The notes below the pieces were generated by a model. It made no database searches. It saw only the letters and a program-made list of their open reading frames with translations, and was not told where the DNA came from. DNA of 64,000 bases from Kiritimatiellia bacterium. Its GTDB lineage: Bacteria > Verrucomicrobiota > Kiritimatiellia > CAIQIC01 > JAGNIJ01. Position 1 is the stretch's first letter, and every line of letters begins with the position of its first letter. Location: the NCBI GenBank assembly GCA_018001225.1, contig JAGNIJ010000012.1, positions 22,653 to 86,652 of the forward strand, given 5' to 3'. This document shows, in pieces, positions 42,202 to 51,335 of this stretch. A program made the position numbers and the translations under genes.

Positions 42202-43402
42202 GGTTCATCCTCGCCAGGTAGCGCTGCCGCCCGCGGAGGTGCGCCTGGAGCACCAGGTGGTCCAGCAGCGGGGCCATCACGTTGCAGAACAGGATCGCCA
42301 GCATGTTGCCCGCCGGGTAGGCGGGATTGAACGCGCGGATGACGACGGTCATCAGGCCGATCAGGAACCCGTAGATCCACTTGCCCGCGGGCGTCGCCGC
42401 CGCGGACACCGGGTCGGTCGCCATGAACACGATGCCGAAGAAGACGCCGCCCATGACGAGGTCGTAATAGAAGGGCAACTGGAGCACCGGGTTCGCGAGC
42501 CGGGTCGCCTCGGGCAGGAAGTTGAGCAGCGTGCCGGTCACCGCCAGTCCCAGCAGACCGCCCGCGATGATCCGCCAGGAACCGATACCCGTCAGCACCA
42601 GGATCAGAAGGCCCAGGCCCACCGCGATGGCCGAGGTTTCGCCGATGCTGCCCGGCTCCAACCCGACGATCATGCGCTGGAGCGTGAAGCCGGATTCCCG
42701 GAGGAATTCCAGGGCATCCGCCCCGGCCGGCGCGGCCTTGGCCACGGCCAGCGAGGTCGCGCCCGTGAAGCCGTCGGCCACCTGCGTCCAGTCGGTCACG
42801 GCGGCCCAGACCTTGTCGCCCGAGATCTGCGCGGGATAGGCGAAGTAGAGGAACGCCCGCGCCGTCAGGGCGGGATTGAGCACGTTGAAGCCCGTGCCCC
42901 CGAAGATCTCCTTTCCGATCACCACCCCGAACGAGACGCCGACCGCCACCAGCCACAGCGGGATCGCAGGCGGCAGGACCAGCGGGAACAGCAACCCGGT
43001 GACCAGGAACCCCTCGTTGATCTCGTGCTTGCGGATCGTGGCGAACAGCACCTCCCAGAACCCGCCGACGGCGTACGAGGTGATGATGATCGGCAGCACG
43101 AGGCGCAGCCCCTGGAGGACGTGCTGCACGAACCCCGCGCCGGCCACCCGGTTGACCGTGTTGTACATGTACCCGGCGTTGAAAATGCCGAAGAGCGTGC
43201 ACGGGACCAGCGCGAGCACGACGAACATCATCGTGCGCTTGAGGTCCAGCGCATCGCGCACGTGCGGCGGGCCATCGGTCACGTCCGGAGGGGTGAGCAG
43301 GAACGTGTCCCCCGCGTCGAACACGGCGTGGAAAAGATGCAGCGGCTTGCCCGGCGCGAACCAGGGGCGCATCTTGTCGAGCATCTGTTCCACGAATTTC
43401 AT
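42188..43402 (-). CDS. nqrB: Na+-NQR subunit B, covalent FMN and Na+ channel
   Basis: A 404-residue membrane subunit from the ATG at 43402; a TTG six bases upstream is less likely. About ten helices follow the amphipathic N-terminus (KFVEQMLDKMRPWFAPGKPL). Thr216 in DGFTGATSLA is the FMN attachment site. GGTGFNVLNPALTARAFLYF and FFGIVFMATDPVSAAATPAG are conserved across NqrB. The C-terminal PLLDHLVLQAHLRGRQRYLA fits. It is separated from nqrA by a short-repeat array rather than an overlap. Confidence 0.95.
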   Translation of the reverse strand: MKFVEQMLDKMRPWFAPGKPLHLFHAVFDAGDTFLLTPPDVTDGPPHVRDALDLKRTMMFVVLALVPCTLFGIFNAGYMYNTVNRVAGAGFVQHVLQGLRLVLPIIITSYAVGGFWEVLFATIRKHEINEGFLVTGLLFPLVLPPAIPLWLVAVGVSFGVVIGKEIFGGTGFNVLNPALTARAFLYFAYPAQISGDKVWAAVTDWTQVADGFTGATSLAVAKAAPAGADALEFLRESGFTLQRMIVGLEPGSIGETSAIAVGLGLLILVLTGIGSWRIIAGGLLGLAVTGTLLNFLPEATRLANPVLQLPFYYDLVMGGVFFGIVFMATDPVSAAATPAGKWIYGFLIGLMTVVIRAFNPAYPAGNMLAILFCNVMAPLLDHLVLQAHLRGRQRYLARMNHGQG

Positions 43403-43407
43403 GGTCA

Positions 43408-43438
43408 AGTGTTCGGTGTTCGGTGTTCAGTGTTCGGG
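43408..43438. repeat. GTGTTCGG-type octamer array between nqrA and nqrB
   Basis: About four tandem copies of an 8-bp unit (GTGTTCGG or GTGTTCAG). It resembles the GGTTCAG heptamer arrays but has a different unit length, and it lies between two genes expected to be co-transcribed. Confidence 0.8.
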
Positions 43439-43462
43439 ACTTGTTCCTCACTATTCACTTCT

Positions 43463-44830
43463 TCAAACGCCTTCCTTCTCCGCCTCGGCCAGGCCGCGGT
43501 GGATGATGCCGACGAGATCCATCTTCGACGGACAGGCGAACGCGCACAGCGCGAAATCCTCGGGATCGACCTCCAGGAGGCCCAGCTTCACGGCCTCGTC
43601 CACGTCGTGCGCCAGCACCGCGCGCACGAGGTAGTCCGTCATGATCCGCATCGGCACGTAGCGGTCGTACAGCCCGGTCAGCACCATCGCCCGCGGGCTG
43701 CCGCGGCGGTTCGTGTCGAGAGGCCACTTCGCCCCGCGCCGGAGCCAGGTGGAGAGAAAACTCGGCGACCAGCTGAACACGTTCCAACCCGGCGCGATCC
43801 AGCCCATGAAATGCCGCTCGCGCCCCTCGGACAGGACGCAAATTCCCGAATCCTGGAACCGGAGCGCGCTGTCTGGTGTCACGCGTTTACCGGCCAGCAG
43901 GTCGCCCGCCACGATCCGCTGTTCGCCGTCCGCCAACCGGCCCTTCAACAACGATTCCAACGGGCTGCCGAGCCGCGCCCGGTAGTACTGCCGCGCGCCT
44001 TCCAGCACGCCGGGCCCCGCGAGCATGACCACGCGGTCCGGCGGCATCGCCCCGTCGAGGAGAAGCCGGCCGATCTGCACCAGGTCCACGGCCTTGACGG
44101 TCCATACCACGTCGTGCGGACGGATCGGATCGACGTGATGAATGTGCACGCTCGAATTGCCGGCGGGATGCGGGCCCCGGAAATAATGGATCTGCGCGTT
44201 CTTCGCGGCGGTCAGCGCCGGCGGCAGGTCGGCACGGCCGCCGGGCAGGCACAGATGCACCTTCCCGGCCGTCAGGCGCGTCATGGCATCCAGGCCCGCC
44301 TGAAAGGCCGCTTCGTGTCCGCGCACGAGCACCGCGGCATCCGGCTGGAACGGCGCCGTGTTCATCGCGTTGATAAAAATGGATTTCGGCCGGGCGGCCG
44401 GATCGGGAATGCGGGAGAAGGGCCGCTGCTTCAGCAGCGCCAGGTAACCGGTATCCAGCAGCACGCCCAGGACCTGGTCTCGCGAAAGCCCGGGCACTTG
44501 AGCCGCGGAAAACCGGGGCAAGGGCTCCGTGCTGTCCTCGCCCAACCGGATCGTGATCCGTTCGAGGGCGCGCCGATGGCCCAGCGCCACTTCCTCCACA
44601 GTCCCCGCCGCGGGGGACCGGAACTTCAACGCCTCGTTCTTCTTGCTATAGAAAAGGACGGAACCGCGCTTGACCGTGTCCCCCGGCTTGACCTGCGGGC
44701 GGGGTTTAAGTCCATCAAACTCATTGGGATAGACGGCTATGCGCTCGCAAGGCGGTGCCTCCGCCACGGCGGGCCCGGGAGCCCCGACCAGCGGTATGTC
44801 CATGCCCTTCTTGAGGTTGTGCGTATTCAT
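43463..44830 (-). CDS. nqrA: Na+-NQR subunit A
   Basis: A 455-residue peripheral subunit from the ATG at 44830 (MNTHNLKKGMDIPLVGAPG), which matches the family N-terminus; a GTG start at 44851 is possible. GDTVKRGSVLFYSKKNEALK and SPAAGTVEEVALGHRRALER show the RnfC/barrel-sandwich fold, and FSWSPSFLSTWLRRGAKWPL is the family phrase. The C-terminal LLEVDPEDFALCAFACPSKM is typical of NqrA. It heads the nqrABCDEF-apbE operon. The upstream 260 bp hold palindromes but no promoter I can point to with confidence. Confidence 0.93.
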   Translation of the reverse strand: MNTHNLKKGMDIPLVGAPGPAVAEAPPCERIAVYPNEFDGLKPRPQVKPGDTVKRGSVLFYSKKNEALKFRSPAAGTVEEVALGHRRALERITIRLGEDSTEPLPRFSAAQVPGLSRDQVLGVLLDTGYLALLKQRPFSRIPDPAARPKSIFINAMNTAPFQPDAAVLVRGHEAAFQAGLDAMTRLTAGKVHLCLPGGRADLPPALTAAKNAQIHYFRGPHPAGNSSVHIHHVDPIRPHDVVWTVKAVDLVQIGRLLLDGAMPPDRVVMLAGPGVLEGARQYYRARLGSPLESLLKGRLADGEQRIVAGDLLAGKRVTPDSALRFQDSGICVLSEGRERHFMGWIAPGWNVFSWSPSFLSTWLRRGAKWPLDTNRRGSPRAMVLTGLYDRYVPMRIMTDYLVRAVLAHDVDEAVKLGLLEVDPEDFALCAFACPSKMDLVGIIHRGLAEAEKEGV

Positions 44831-44938
44831 GAAGGCGCGACGTACGGCCACCGGTAAAACTCGCGGTTACTCTACAAGGTCAGCGCCAAAAGTCAACGGG
44901 CCGCGCCACGGCTTCAGCCATTCTCATTCTGGGCAAAA

Positions 44939-45010
44939 CAGCAGGCTCATAGCGCCTGCTGTACCGTGGATGTCTGTTGAAAGCACAGCGGGGGCTACGA
45001 ACCCGCTGTG
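44939..45010. repeat. Two palindromes between divergent nqrA and glycosyltransferase genes
   Basis: CAGCAGGC-tcatagc-GCCTGCTG is followed by CACAGCGGG-ggctacgaa-CCCGCTGTG. Words such as CTGTAC and GGCTACGA resemble those in the other palindromic repeats. The remaining sequence of this gap (44831-45110) shows no gene. Confidence 0.8.
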
Positions 45011-45110
45011 ATTCGGGCGGCGAAAAAGCGCCAGAAGCAGAATTGCCGCCACGGCTTCGACCTTGCGGCGGCCGCCCCGGCTGCTTTATCCTCCCCCGCG
45101 AGGCCCCCGG

Positions 45111-46040
45111 ATGAAAAGATCGAACAGCCTGGCGGTGATCGTGCCCGTCTTCAACGAACGGGACGCCGTGGGCGCCGTGCTGGAAGCCCTCCTGCGCTTC
45201 GCCGAAAACCGCGACATGGAAATCATCGCCGTGGACGACGGCTCGGACGACGGCACCTCGGAGATCCTCGCCGGGTTCGCCGGGCGCGTGCTTTTGCGGC
45301 GCCACGCATCGAATCACGGGTACGGCGCTTCGCTGAAGACCGGCATCCTCGCCACCCAGGCGCGGGACGTCCTGTTCTTCGACAGCGACGGCCAGCACGA
45401 TGTCGCCGACCTTCCGAAAATGCTCGAGGAACTGGAGCGGCACGAGTGCGTCTTCGGCGCCCGGCCGCCGGGCGCCGGGATCCCGCTCGTGCGCAAGCCC
45501 GGCAAATGGCTGCTCCAGCACGTGTGCAACTTCCTGGCGGGCCGGAAAATCCCCGACCTCAACTGCGGCCTGCGCGCGGGGCGCCGGCTGCTGTTCATGC
45601 GGATGCTGGACCTGCTGCCGGAGGGTTTCTCGTTTTCGATCACCTCCCTGATGTTCATCATCAAGAGCCGCTACTCCTATGTCTTCGTGCCGGTCCACTG
45701 CGGGCCGCGCGTGGGAAAGAGCTCCGTCCGGATCTTCCGCGACGGCGTCAAGGCCGTCCTGCTCGCGCTACGGCTGATCATGCTCTTCGACCCCTTGCGC
45801 GCGCTGGGCGTACCGGCCGTCGCGCTCATCGCGGTCGGCCTCGCCTACCAGGCCTACATCATCGCGGTGTTCCGGTTGAAGATCGTCGGCGGGGCGATCC
45901 TGGCGATCCTGTCCGGCATCCTGCTCTTCCTGTTCGGGCTGCTCGCGGACCAGGTCGCCAGCCTCCGCAAGGAGATCAGCTCGCACAACAGCCTTTTCTG
46001 GGAACTCGAGCAGCAACGCGGAAAAGACGGGGATGAGTAA
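45111..46040 (+). CDS. Family 2 glycosyltransferase with C-terminal membrane helices
   Basis: A 309-residue enzyme from the ATG at 45111; the frame is open 16 codons further but with Pro-rich nonsense. SLAVIVPVFNERDAVGAVLE and AVDDGSDDGTSEIL are GT-A nucleotide-site motifs, with the metal motif in FFDSDGQHDVAD. Two hydrophobic helices near the end (ALGVPAVALIAVGLAYQAY and GGAILAILSGILLFLFGLLA) place it at the membrane, as in polyprenyl-phosphate glycosyltransferases. It starts a run of four genes joined by 4-8 bp overlaps. Confidence 0.85.
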   Translation: MKRSNSLAVIVPVFNERDAVGAVLEALLRFAENRDMEIIAVDDGSDDGTSEILAGFAGRVLLRRHASNHGYGASLKTGILATQARDVLFFDSDGQHDVADLPKMLEELERHECVFGARPPGAGIPLVRKPGKWLLQHVCNFLAGRKIPDLNCGLRAGRRLLFMRMLDLLPEGFSFSITSLMFIIKSRYSYVFVPVHCGPRVGKSSVRIFRDGVKAVLLALRLIMLFDPLRALGVPAVALIAVGLAYQAYIIAVFRLKIVGGAILAILSGILLFLFGLLADQVASLRKEISSHNSLFWELEQQRGKDGDE

Positions 46041-47157
46041 CCCGCGCCTCCTGGTGATCTGTCACGGTTTTCCCCCGTTCCACGGCGGCGCCGAGCTGGC
46101 GGCGTGGTACCTCGCCCGCGAGGCCGAACGCGCCGGCTGGGCGGTGGACGTTCTGACCTCGGATCTCGGCGGGCGCCTGCCGGCCGAAGAAATCCTCGAC
46201 GGGCTTCGCGTCCGCCGGGTCCGCGCCCCGAAAAAGGATTGGACCCGGCACACGGCGGGCGAACTCGGACGCTTCTACTTGGCGGCGCGGCGGCGCCTGG
46301 GTGACTTCGCGGAGCCGAAGCCCGACCTGGTGCTGGCCCACTTCTCGTTTCCCGCGGGCCGGCTGGCGCTCGACCTGAAGCGGCGGCACGGCATTCCGTA
46401 CGCCGTGGTCCTGCACGGCTCCGACGTGCCCGGCTACCAGCCCGAGCGGTTCGGCCTGCTGTACGCCCTGCTCAAACCCGTCGTGCGGCGGGTCTGGCGC
46501 GGCGCCCGGCAGGTGATCGCCGTCAGCGACTCGCTGCGCGACCTGGCGCTCCGCACCTGGCCCGGGGGACAAATTGCCGTGATATCCAATGGCGTGGACA
46601 CCGAGCGGTTCGCCCCTCCACCCTCCCGGCCGGCCGGCGACGGCCGCCTGCGCGTCATCACCGCGGCCCAGCTGATCGAACGGAAAGGGCTGCGCCACTT
46701 GATCGCGGCGCTGACGGACCGCGAATCCCTCACGATCTGCGGCACCGGTCCGCAGGAGGCGGAGCTGCGGTCCCTGGCGGTCTCGCTCAAGGCCCCGGTG
46801 CACTTCGCCGGCGCGGTCAAACCGGAAGATATGCCGGGCCGGCTGAATGACTCCGATATCTTCGTGCTGCCCTCGCTGCAGGAAGGCCTGCCGCTGGCGC
46901 TGCTGGAGGCCATGGCCGCGGGCCTCGCCGCGATAGCGACACCGGTCGGTGGAATTCCCTCCGTGATCCGGGACGGGCAAAACGGGCTGCTGGTCCCGAC
47001 CGGCGACGCCCCCGCGATCCGCGCGGCGCTGGACCGGTTGCAGGCCCCTGAACTGCGCCGCCGGCTCGGTGACGCCGCGCGGGCCGCGGCCCTGGCGCAC
47101 GGCTGGGCCGCCGTCTGGCGGCGATACGCCGAACTCCCCGGGATGCCAGCCCCATGA
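46033..47157 (+). CDS. GT4-family glycosyltransferase
   Basis: A 374-residue GT-B enzyme. LLVICHGFPPFHGGAELAAW opens the acceptor domain, AVVLHGSDVPGYQPER follows, and the donor domain shows ITAAQLIERKGLRHLIAAL and the EX7E region in SLQEGLPLALLEAMAAGLAA. It starts 8 bp inside the preceding gene and ends with an ATGA overlap into the pyruvyltransferase gene. Together with its neighbours it should extend a lipid-linked surface glycan; the donor sugar is unknown. Confidence 0.88.
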   Translation: MSNPRLLVICHGFPPFHGGAELAAWYLAREAERAGWAVDVLTSDLGGRLPAEEILDGLRVRRVRAPKKDWTRHTAGELGRFYLAARRRLGDFAEPKPDLVLAHFSFPAGRLALDLKRRHGIPYAVVLHGSDVPGYQPERFGLLYALLKPVVRRVWRGARQVIAVSDSLRDLALRTWPGGQIAVISNGVDTERFAPPPSRPAGDGRLRVITAAQLIERKGLRHLIAALTDRESLTICGTGPQEAELRSLAVSLKAPVHFAGAVKPEDMPGRLNDSDIFVLPSLQEGLPLALLEAMAAGLAAIATPVGGIPSVIRDGQNGLLVPTGDAPAIRAALDRLQAPELRRRLGDAARAAALAHGWAAVWRRYAELPGMPAP

Positions 47158-48380
47158 ACGGCGCCGCAAACAATATTCTCATCCTGGGCGGCCACACCCG
47201 GTTCAACTGCGGCGACCGCGCCATCCGGACGGCCATACTCGACCAGCTCCGCGCCGAGGATCCGTCCGCGCGCTTCCACATCGTCACCCGCGAGCCCGCG
47301 CGCGACGAGGCGGAATGGCAGGCGCACGCGATCGCGGGCGGAACGCCGGAACTGCTCCGGAAATCGGCTTTTCTGCGGAATCTCGGCCTGCTGATCTGGG
47401 GCGGCGGACACCTGCTCCAGGACGATTCGAGCAAGGTGAAGAACATGTACTGGGCGCTCGTCCTGAACCTGCTCCGGCTGCGGACGCGCTGCCCGATGGT
47501 CGGCTACGGCGTGGGCGTCGGGCCGGGCGATTCCGCGTGGGGCCGCTTCTTCGCCGCCCGGGCCCTGGCGCCGCTGGACGCCTTCGCCGCGCGGGATGAG
47601 CGGTCCGCCGACCTCGTCCGGCAGTGGACGCGCGGCCGGCTGCCGGTGCGCGTCCTGCCCGACCCCGCCGTGGACCTCCGTCCCGCCCCCCGGGCGGAAG
47701 CGGCCGCTTACCTGGAACGCGAGCACGGGGTCCCGTTGTCCGGCGACGAAGTCCGGATCGGCATCAGCCTCCGCCGCTGGTTCCACGTCGGGCGGCCTTT
47801 CCTGCCGCTGCAATGGCGGCACCGGTGGAAATCCGGCGCGCCGGCGGCCCCGCCCCTCTTCGAGCAGTTCGGCCGGAACCTGGCGGGCGCGCTGAATCGG
47901 TTGGCCGCCGGGCGCAGGATCCGGCTCCTTTTCTTCCCCATGTCCTGCTCGCCGTGGGAAGGCGACGACGCCGTCTGCGCCGAACTGCAGCGCGAGGTCG
48001 CGGCCCCGTCGCACCTCGTCAAGCCAGACATTCCCGCGCCGCTGCTCAAGGCCCTGTTCGGCCTCTGCGACCTTTTTGTCGGCGTGCGGCTGCACGCCAC
48101 GATCCTGGCGCTCGGGATGAACGTTCCGATGCTGAACATCGCCTATGTCCGGAGGGCGTCCGACCTGTTTGCCCGCCTGGGCCTGCCCGACCAGTCCCTG
48201 CCGATCGAGGAAGCCGCCGCGCCGGGCGGCGAGGCACGCCTGCTCGACGCCTTGACCCGCCTGTACGAGGGGCGCCGGGAAATCGGCGGCGCGCAGGCCC
48301 GGGCCTGGGCGCCGCTGGCGGCCGAGTGCCGGGCCGGGTACGCCCGGTTCATCCAGGAAATTCTCGCGGGGAAACCATGA
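47154..48380 (+). CDS. Polysaccharide pyruvyl transferase family protein
   Basis: A 408-residue protein of the CsaB/WcaK type. ILILGGHTRFNCGDRAIRTA is the family's N-terminal phrase, LLIWGGGHLLQDDSSKVKNM the central one, and CDLFVGVRLHATILALGMNV the C-terminal one. Such enzymes add a ketal-linked pyruvate to sugars in surface polymers, giving them negative charge and in some bacteria anchoring S-layer proteins. It overlaps both neighbours by 4 bp, so it is tightly coupled to the Mur-ligase fusion downstream. Confidence 0.85.
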   Translation: MNGAANNILILGGHTRFNCGDRAIRTAILDQLRAEDPSARFHIVTREPARDEAEWQAHAIAGGTPELLRKSAFLRNLGLLIWGGGHLLQDDSSKVKNMYWALVLNLLRLRTRCPMVGYGVGVGPGDSAWGRFFAARALAPLDAFAARDERSADLVRQWTRGRLPVRVLPDPAVDLRPAPRAEAAAYLEREHGVPLSGDEVRIGISLRRWFHVGRPFLPLQWRHRWKSGAPAAPPLFEQFGRNLAGALNRLAAGRRIRLLFFPMSCSPWEGDDAVCAELQREVAAPSHLVKPDIPAPLLKALFGLCDLFVGVRLHATILALGMNVPMLNIAYVRRASDLFARLGLPDQSLPIEEAAAPGGEARLLDALTRLYEGRREIGGAQARAWAPLAAECRAGYARFIQEILAGKP

Positions 48381-49969
48381 CCACGAACCAGGGATCGTCC
48401 TTCGCGGCGCGGCTGGCCCGCGCGGCCGGCCGCGCCACGGGCCTGATCCCGTGCGGCGGCCGCCTCGCGCGGGGGCTGACCCGGGCGTGGCTGGCCTGGC
48501 GATCCGACGTGCCCGTGGTCGTGATCAGCGGCAGCAGCGGGAAGACCACCACCTGCCTGCTCCTGCAGGCGCTGCTCGCGGAGCGCTTCGCGGTGGTCGG
48601 CACGCGGGACAACGATAACCTGGACTGCCACCAGCACCGGCACGTGCTCCGGCTCGGGCTGCGGCGCCGGCGCCAGGCGCTGGTCCTCGAGGCCGGCATC
48701 CAGAGCGACCGTAACGCCGCGCGGTGGAACCAAGCCGTCCGTTCCGATTTCCTGATCCTCACCACGATCGGCCACACTCATCTGCAATGGCTCCATGACC
48801 GCCAGGGCGTGTTCGAGCAGAAGCGGGCGCTGCTGGACGGATTGAAACCCGGCGGCACGCTCCTGGTGAACGCGGACGACGACCTGCTGCGCGCCCTCCG
48901 CACCGATCCGCGGACGCTGACGTTCGGGATCGAGTCGGAAGCGGACTTCCGCGCGGCCGGCCTGGAGGCCGACGCCCGCGGCATCCGCTTCAACCTGGTC
49001 CGCGGCGGCCGCGTCCTCGCCCGGATCGAGAGCGACCTGCTCGGCCGCCACTACGCCTATCCCCTGCTCGCCGCCGCGGCCTGCGCCTCGCTCTTCGACC
49101 TCGATGCCGGCGCGATCCAGCGCGGACTCGCGCGGTTCCGGCCGGCGCCGTCCCGAATCAGCATCGGGCGCGAGCGGGGCTGGACGGTCCTGGACGACAC
49201 CTACAGCTCGAATCCCGAAGCCGCGTGGGCGGCCCTGGAGGCGCTGCACCTGCTGGAAGGGCGAAAGATCGCCGTGCTGGGCACCATGCTCGAACAGGGC
49301 GAGCGCGGCCCCGAGCTGCACCGGGCGCTGGGGCGCCGGCTGGCCGCCGGGTTCCCGGAACTCCACCGGCTCCTCGGGTACGGGCCGCTCTCCGAGCTCA
49401 TTGTGGCGGGGGCCGTCGAGGCGGGATTCCCCGCGGAGCGGACGTTCCAGACCGACAGCAAGTTCGAGTTGCTGGCGCAACTCGACCGCGTGGTCCAGCC
49501 CGGCGACGCCGTGCTGATCAAGGGCTCCAACCAGCTCATGCTGGGCGACGTGGTCCGCCGGCTCGGCGCGCCGTGGTTCACCGCACCGCTGGAGAACATG
49601 CCCGCCGTGCGCGCCGTCGGCGCGTTCGGCGCCTACCGGATCCCGGACCGGCGGCACGAGGGCCTGGACCTGCCCGCGGAACCCGGCACGCCCGTGCGCG
49701 CCATGGCCGAGGGAACCGTATATTTCGCGGGCCGCGACGGGCCGTACGGGCGCTGCGTGCGCATCCGGCATTTCGCCAACACGGTCAGCGTCTATGCGCA
49801 CCTGGACGCGATCCTGTGCCGCCGCGGGCCCGTGGCCCTCGGCGCGATCATCGGCCGGACCGGCCGCTCGGGCATCCCGGCGGGGATCGGCGATTACGAC
49901 TATCCGCACCTCCACGTGGAACTGCGCGTCAACGGGATCCCGCAAGATCCGTCGCCTTACTACGAATGA
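48377..49969 (+). CDS. Mur-ligase-like protein fused to an M23 (LytM) peptidase domain
   Basis: A 530-residue protein whose ATG overlaps the upstream stop. Residues ~46-400 are a MurF-like ATP-dependent amide ligase: P-loop SGSSGKTTT (51-59), TTIGHTHLQWLHDRQGVFEQ, LLVNADDD, VLDDTYSSNPEAAWAALEAL and the MurF-like end VLIKGSNQLMLGDVVRRL. The usual N-terminal UDP-MurNAc-binding domain is missing; only ~45 residues precede the P-loop. Residues ~410-530 are an M23 metallopeptidase with H427-EGL-D431, YAH475L and H511-L-H513, so its zinc site looks complete. No signal peptide is seen, which is odd for an M23 domain. A ligase for an unusual peptide or glycan substrate is inferred. Confidence 0.8.
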   Translation: MTTNQGSSFAARLARAAGRATGLIPCGGRLARGLTRAWLAWRSDVPVVVISGSSGKTTTCLLLQALLAERFAVVGTRDNDNLDCHQHRHVLRLGLRRRRQALVLEAGIQSDRNAARWNQAVRSDFLILTTIGHTHLQWLHDRQGVFEQKRALLDGLKPGGTLLVNADDDLLRALRTDPRTLTFGIESEADFRAAGLEADARGIRFNLVRGGRVLARIESDLLGRHYAYPLLAAAACASLFDLDAGAIQRGLARFRPAPSRISIGRERGWTVLDDTYSSNPEAAWAALEALHLLEGRKIAVLGTMLEQGERGPELHRALGRRLAAGFPELHRLLGYGPLSELIVAGAVEAGFPAERTFQTDSKFELLAQLDRVVQPGDAVLIKGSNQLMLGDVVRRLGAPWFTAPLENMPAVRAVGAFGAYRIPDRRHEGLDLPAEPGTPVRAMAEGTVYFAGRDGPYGRCVRIRHFANTVSVYAHLDAILCRRGPVALGAIIGRTGRSGIPAGIGDYDYPHLHVELRVNGIPQDPSPYYE

Positions 49970-49972
49970 GGG

Positions 49973-50002
49973 CGTCCGTGAAATCCGCGCCATCCGCGGT
50001 CA
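49973..50002. repeat. ATCCGCG-type intergenic repeat
   Basis: CGTCCGTGAAATCCGCGCCA followed by TCCGCGGTCA, related to the elements at 11258 and 32903. It lies between the convergent ligase-fusion and PaaK-like genes. Confidence 0.7.
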
Positions 50003-50008
50003 GCCTTT

Positions 50009-51259
50009 TCAGGCCGTGCCGGTAACGAGGACGACGACCTTCCGCCGCTTGCCGGACGGATCGGGTTCCAGCCGGTCGCAGACACGGATGTCCGTGCGAA
50101 CCGCTTCGAACTGCTCCCGGAAATAGGCGCGGACCCGCTCGCCCAGCGCCGGATCGAGCGGCCCGGCCGGCACCAGGTCCACCTCGAACTCGCCGACGGC
50201 GCGCTGGGTGACGCGGTACTGCAGGATGCTCGTGTCCTCCCAGAACGGGATGGCGGCGAGCCGGGGCGACGCGCGGCGCCCGCCGGGCAGCACGAGCATC
50301 TCCTCCACACGCCCGGAAAGGCGTGCAATTCGAGGAAAGGGATGGCCGCACGGGCAGGAGGGCTCGGGATCCAGCGCGCCCACGTCCCCGATCTCGTAGC
50401 GGAGGAGCGGCATCGCGCGCGCCACGAGGGAGGTTACGAGCAGGTCGCCTTCCTCCCCCGCGGCGACCGGCCGGCCGTCCTTGACGACCTCGACCACGAG
50501 ATCGTCCGAGGCCAGGTGGAATCCGCCCCGTACAGGGCACGAGGTGCCGAGAAGCCCGAACTCGACCGCGGCGTAGAAATCGTGCACGGGGGCCCCGAAC
50601 GCCCGCTCCAGACACTGCCGTGCGGCCGGGGTCAGGGTCTCGCCCCCGGTGCGAATGGCCCGGGGGCGCGGCACGGGCAAACCCCGGCGCCGGAGTTCCA
50701 GCAGGAAGACCACCAGTTGGCTGGCATACGCGCTGATGACCTGCGGCCGGAATCGGGCCACCTTCCCGCAGGCGTCCGCCGCCGTCGCATGGAGGCGCAA
50801 CCGCCGCGCATACCAGGGCTCGGGCGCGGGCCGGTGGTACCCGATCAGCAGATGACGCCACCAGGGCCAGAGGCCGTGGCGCATCCGCGCGAGCAGCCAG
50901 CGGGCGGACCGGCGGGCCCGCTCGTCGGCCGCCAGGTATACGTTCAGCGGAATGCCCGTCGAGCCGCTCGTGTGCTCGACGTGGCAGTTGCCGGCGTGGA
51001 AGCCGGCCGCGAGCCGGTCTTCCGGGGGCCGGGCCCGGTACTCCATCTTGCGCGTCCGGGGCATTCGGGCTAGATCGTCCAGCCCGCGAACGGAAGCGGG
51101 ATCGAGCCCGGCGGCGGCAAACAGGTCTCGATAGAAGGGCACGTTCGCGCCCGCATGGCGCGCGATGCGCGCCAGCCGGCGGTCTTGAAGACGGCGCCGA
51201 TACGCCGCGGGAAGACGCGCGGCGCAGGCCAGCCGGATATAATCCTTCAAAAAAGTCAT
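50009..51259 (-). CDS. PaaK/CapK-like adenylate-forming enzyme
   Basis: A 416-residue protein from the ATG at 51259; a TTG at 51286 is less likely. The AMP-binding P-loop is EHTSGSTGIPLNVYL, followed by ISAYASQLVVFLLELRRRGL, IRTGGETLTPAARQCLERAF and EFGLLGTSC, and by YEIGDVGALDPEPSCPCGHP. This matches phenylacetate-CoA ligase-like proteins (CapK type) often found in capsule and surface-polymer clusters, where they are thought to activate an acyl group. The start is only 76 bp from the divergent GT-C gene. Substrate unknown. Confidence 0.82.
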   Translation of the reverse strand: MTFLKDYIRLACAARLPAAYRRRLQDRRLARIARHAGANVPFYRDLFAAAGLDPASVRGLDDLARMPRTRKMEYRARPPEDRLAAGFHAGNCHVEHTSGSTGIPLNVYLAADERARRSARWLLARMRHGLWPWWRHLLIGYHRPAPEPWYARRLRLHATAADACGKVARFRPQVISAYASQLVVFLLELRRRGLPVPRPRAIRTGGETLTPAARQCLERAFGAPVHDFYAAVEFGLLGTSCPVRGGFHLASDDLVVEVVKDGRPVAAGEEGDLLVTSLVARAMPLLRYEIGDVGALDPEPSCPCGHPFPRIARLSGRVEEMLVLPGGRRASPRLAAIPFWEDTSILQYRVTQRAVGEFEVDLVPAGPLDPALGERVRAYFREQFEAVRTDIRVCDRLEPDPSGKRRKVVVLVTGTA

Positions 51260-51335
51260 GGGGTTCGCAGGCGGTGAGTTAGGCAAAACTACGCCCCGCG
51301 GTCAAGGGTCCTTGCCGCCGGAGAACCGCGCGGCT

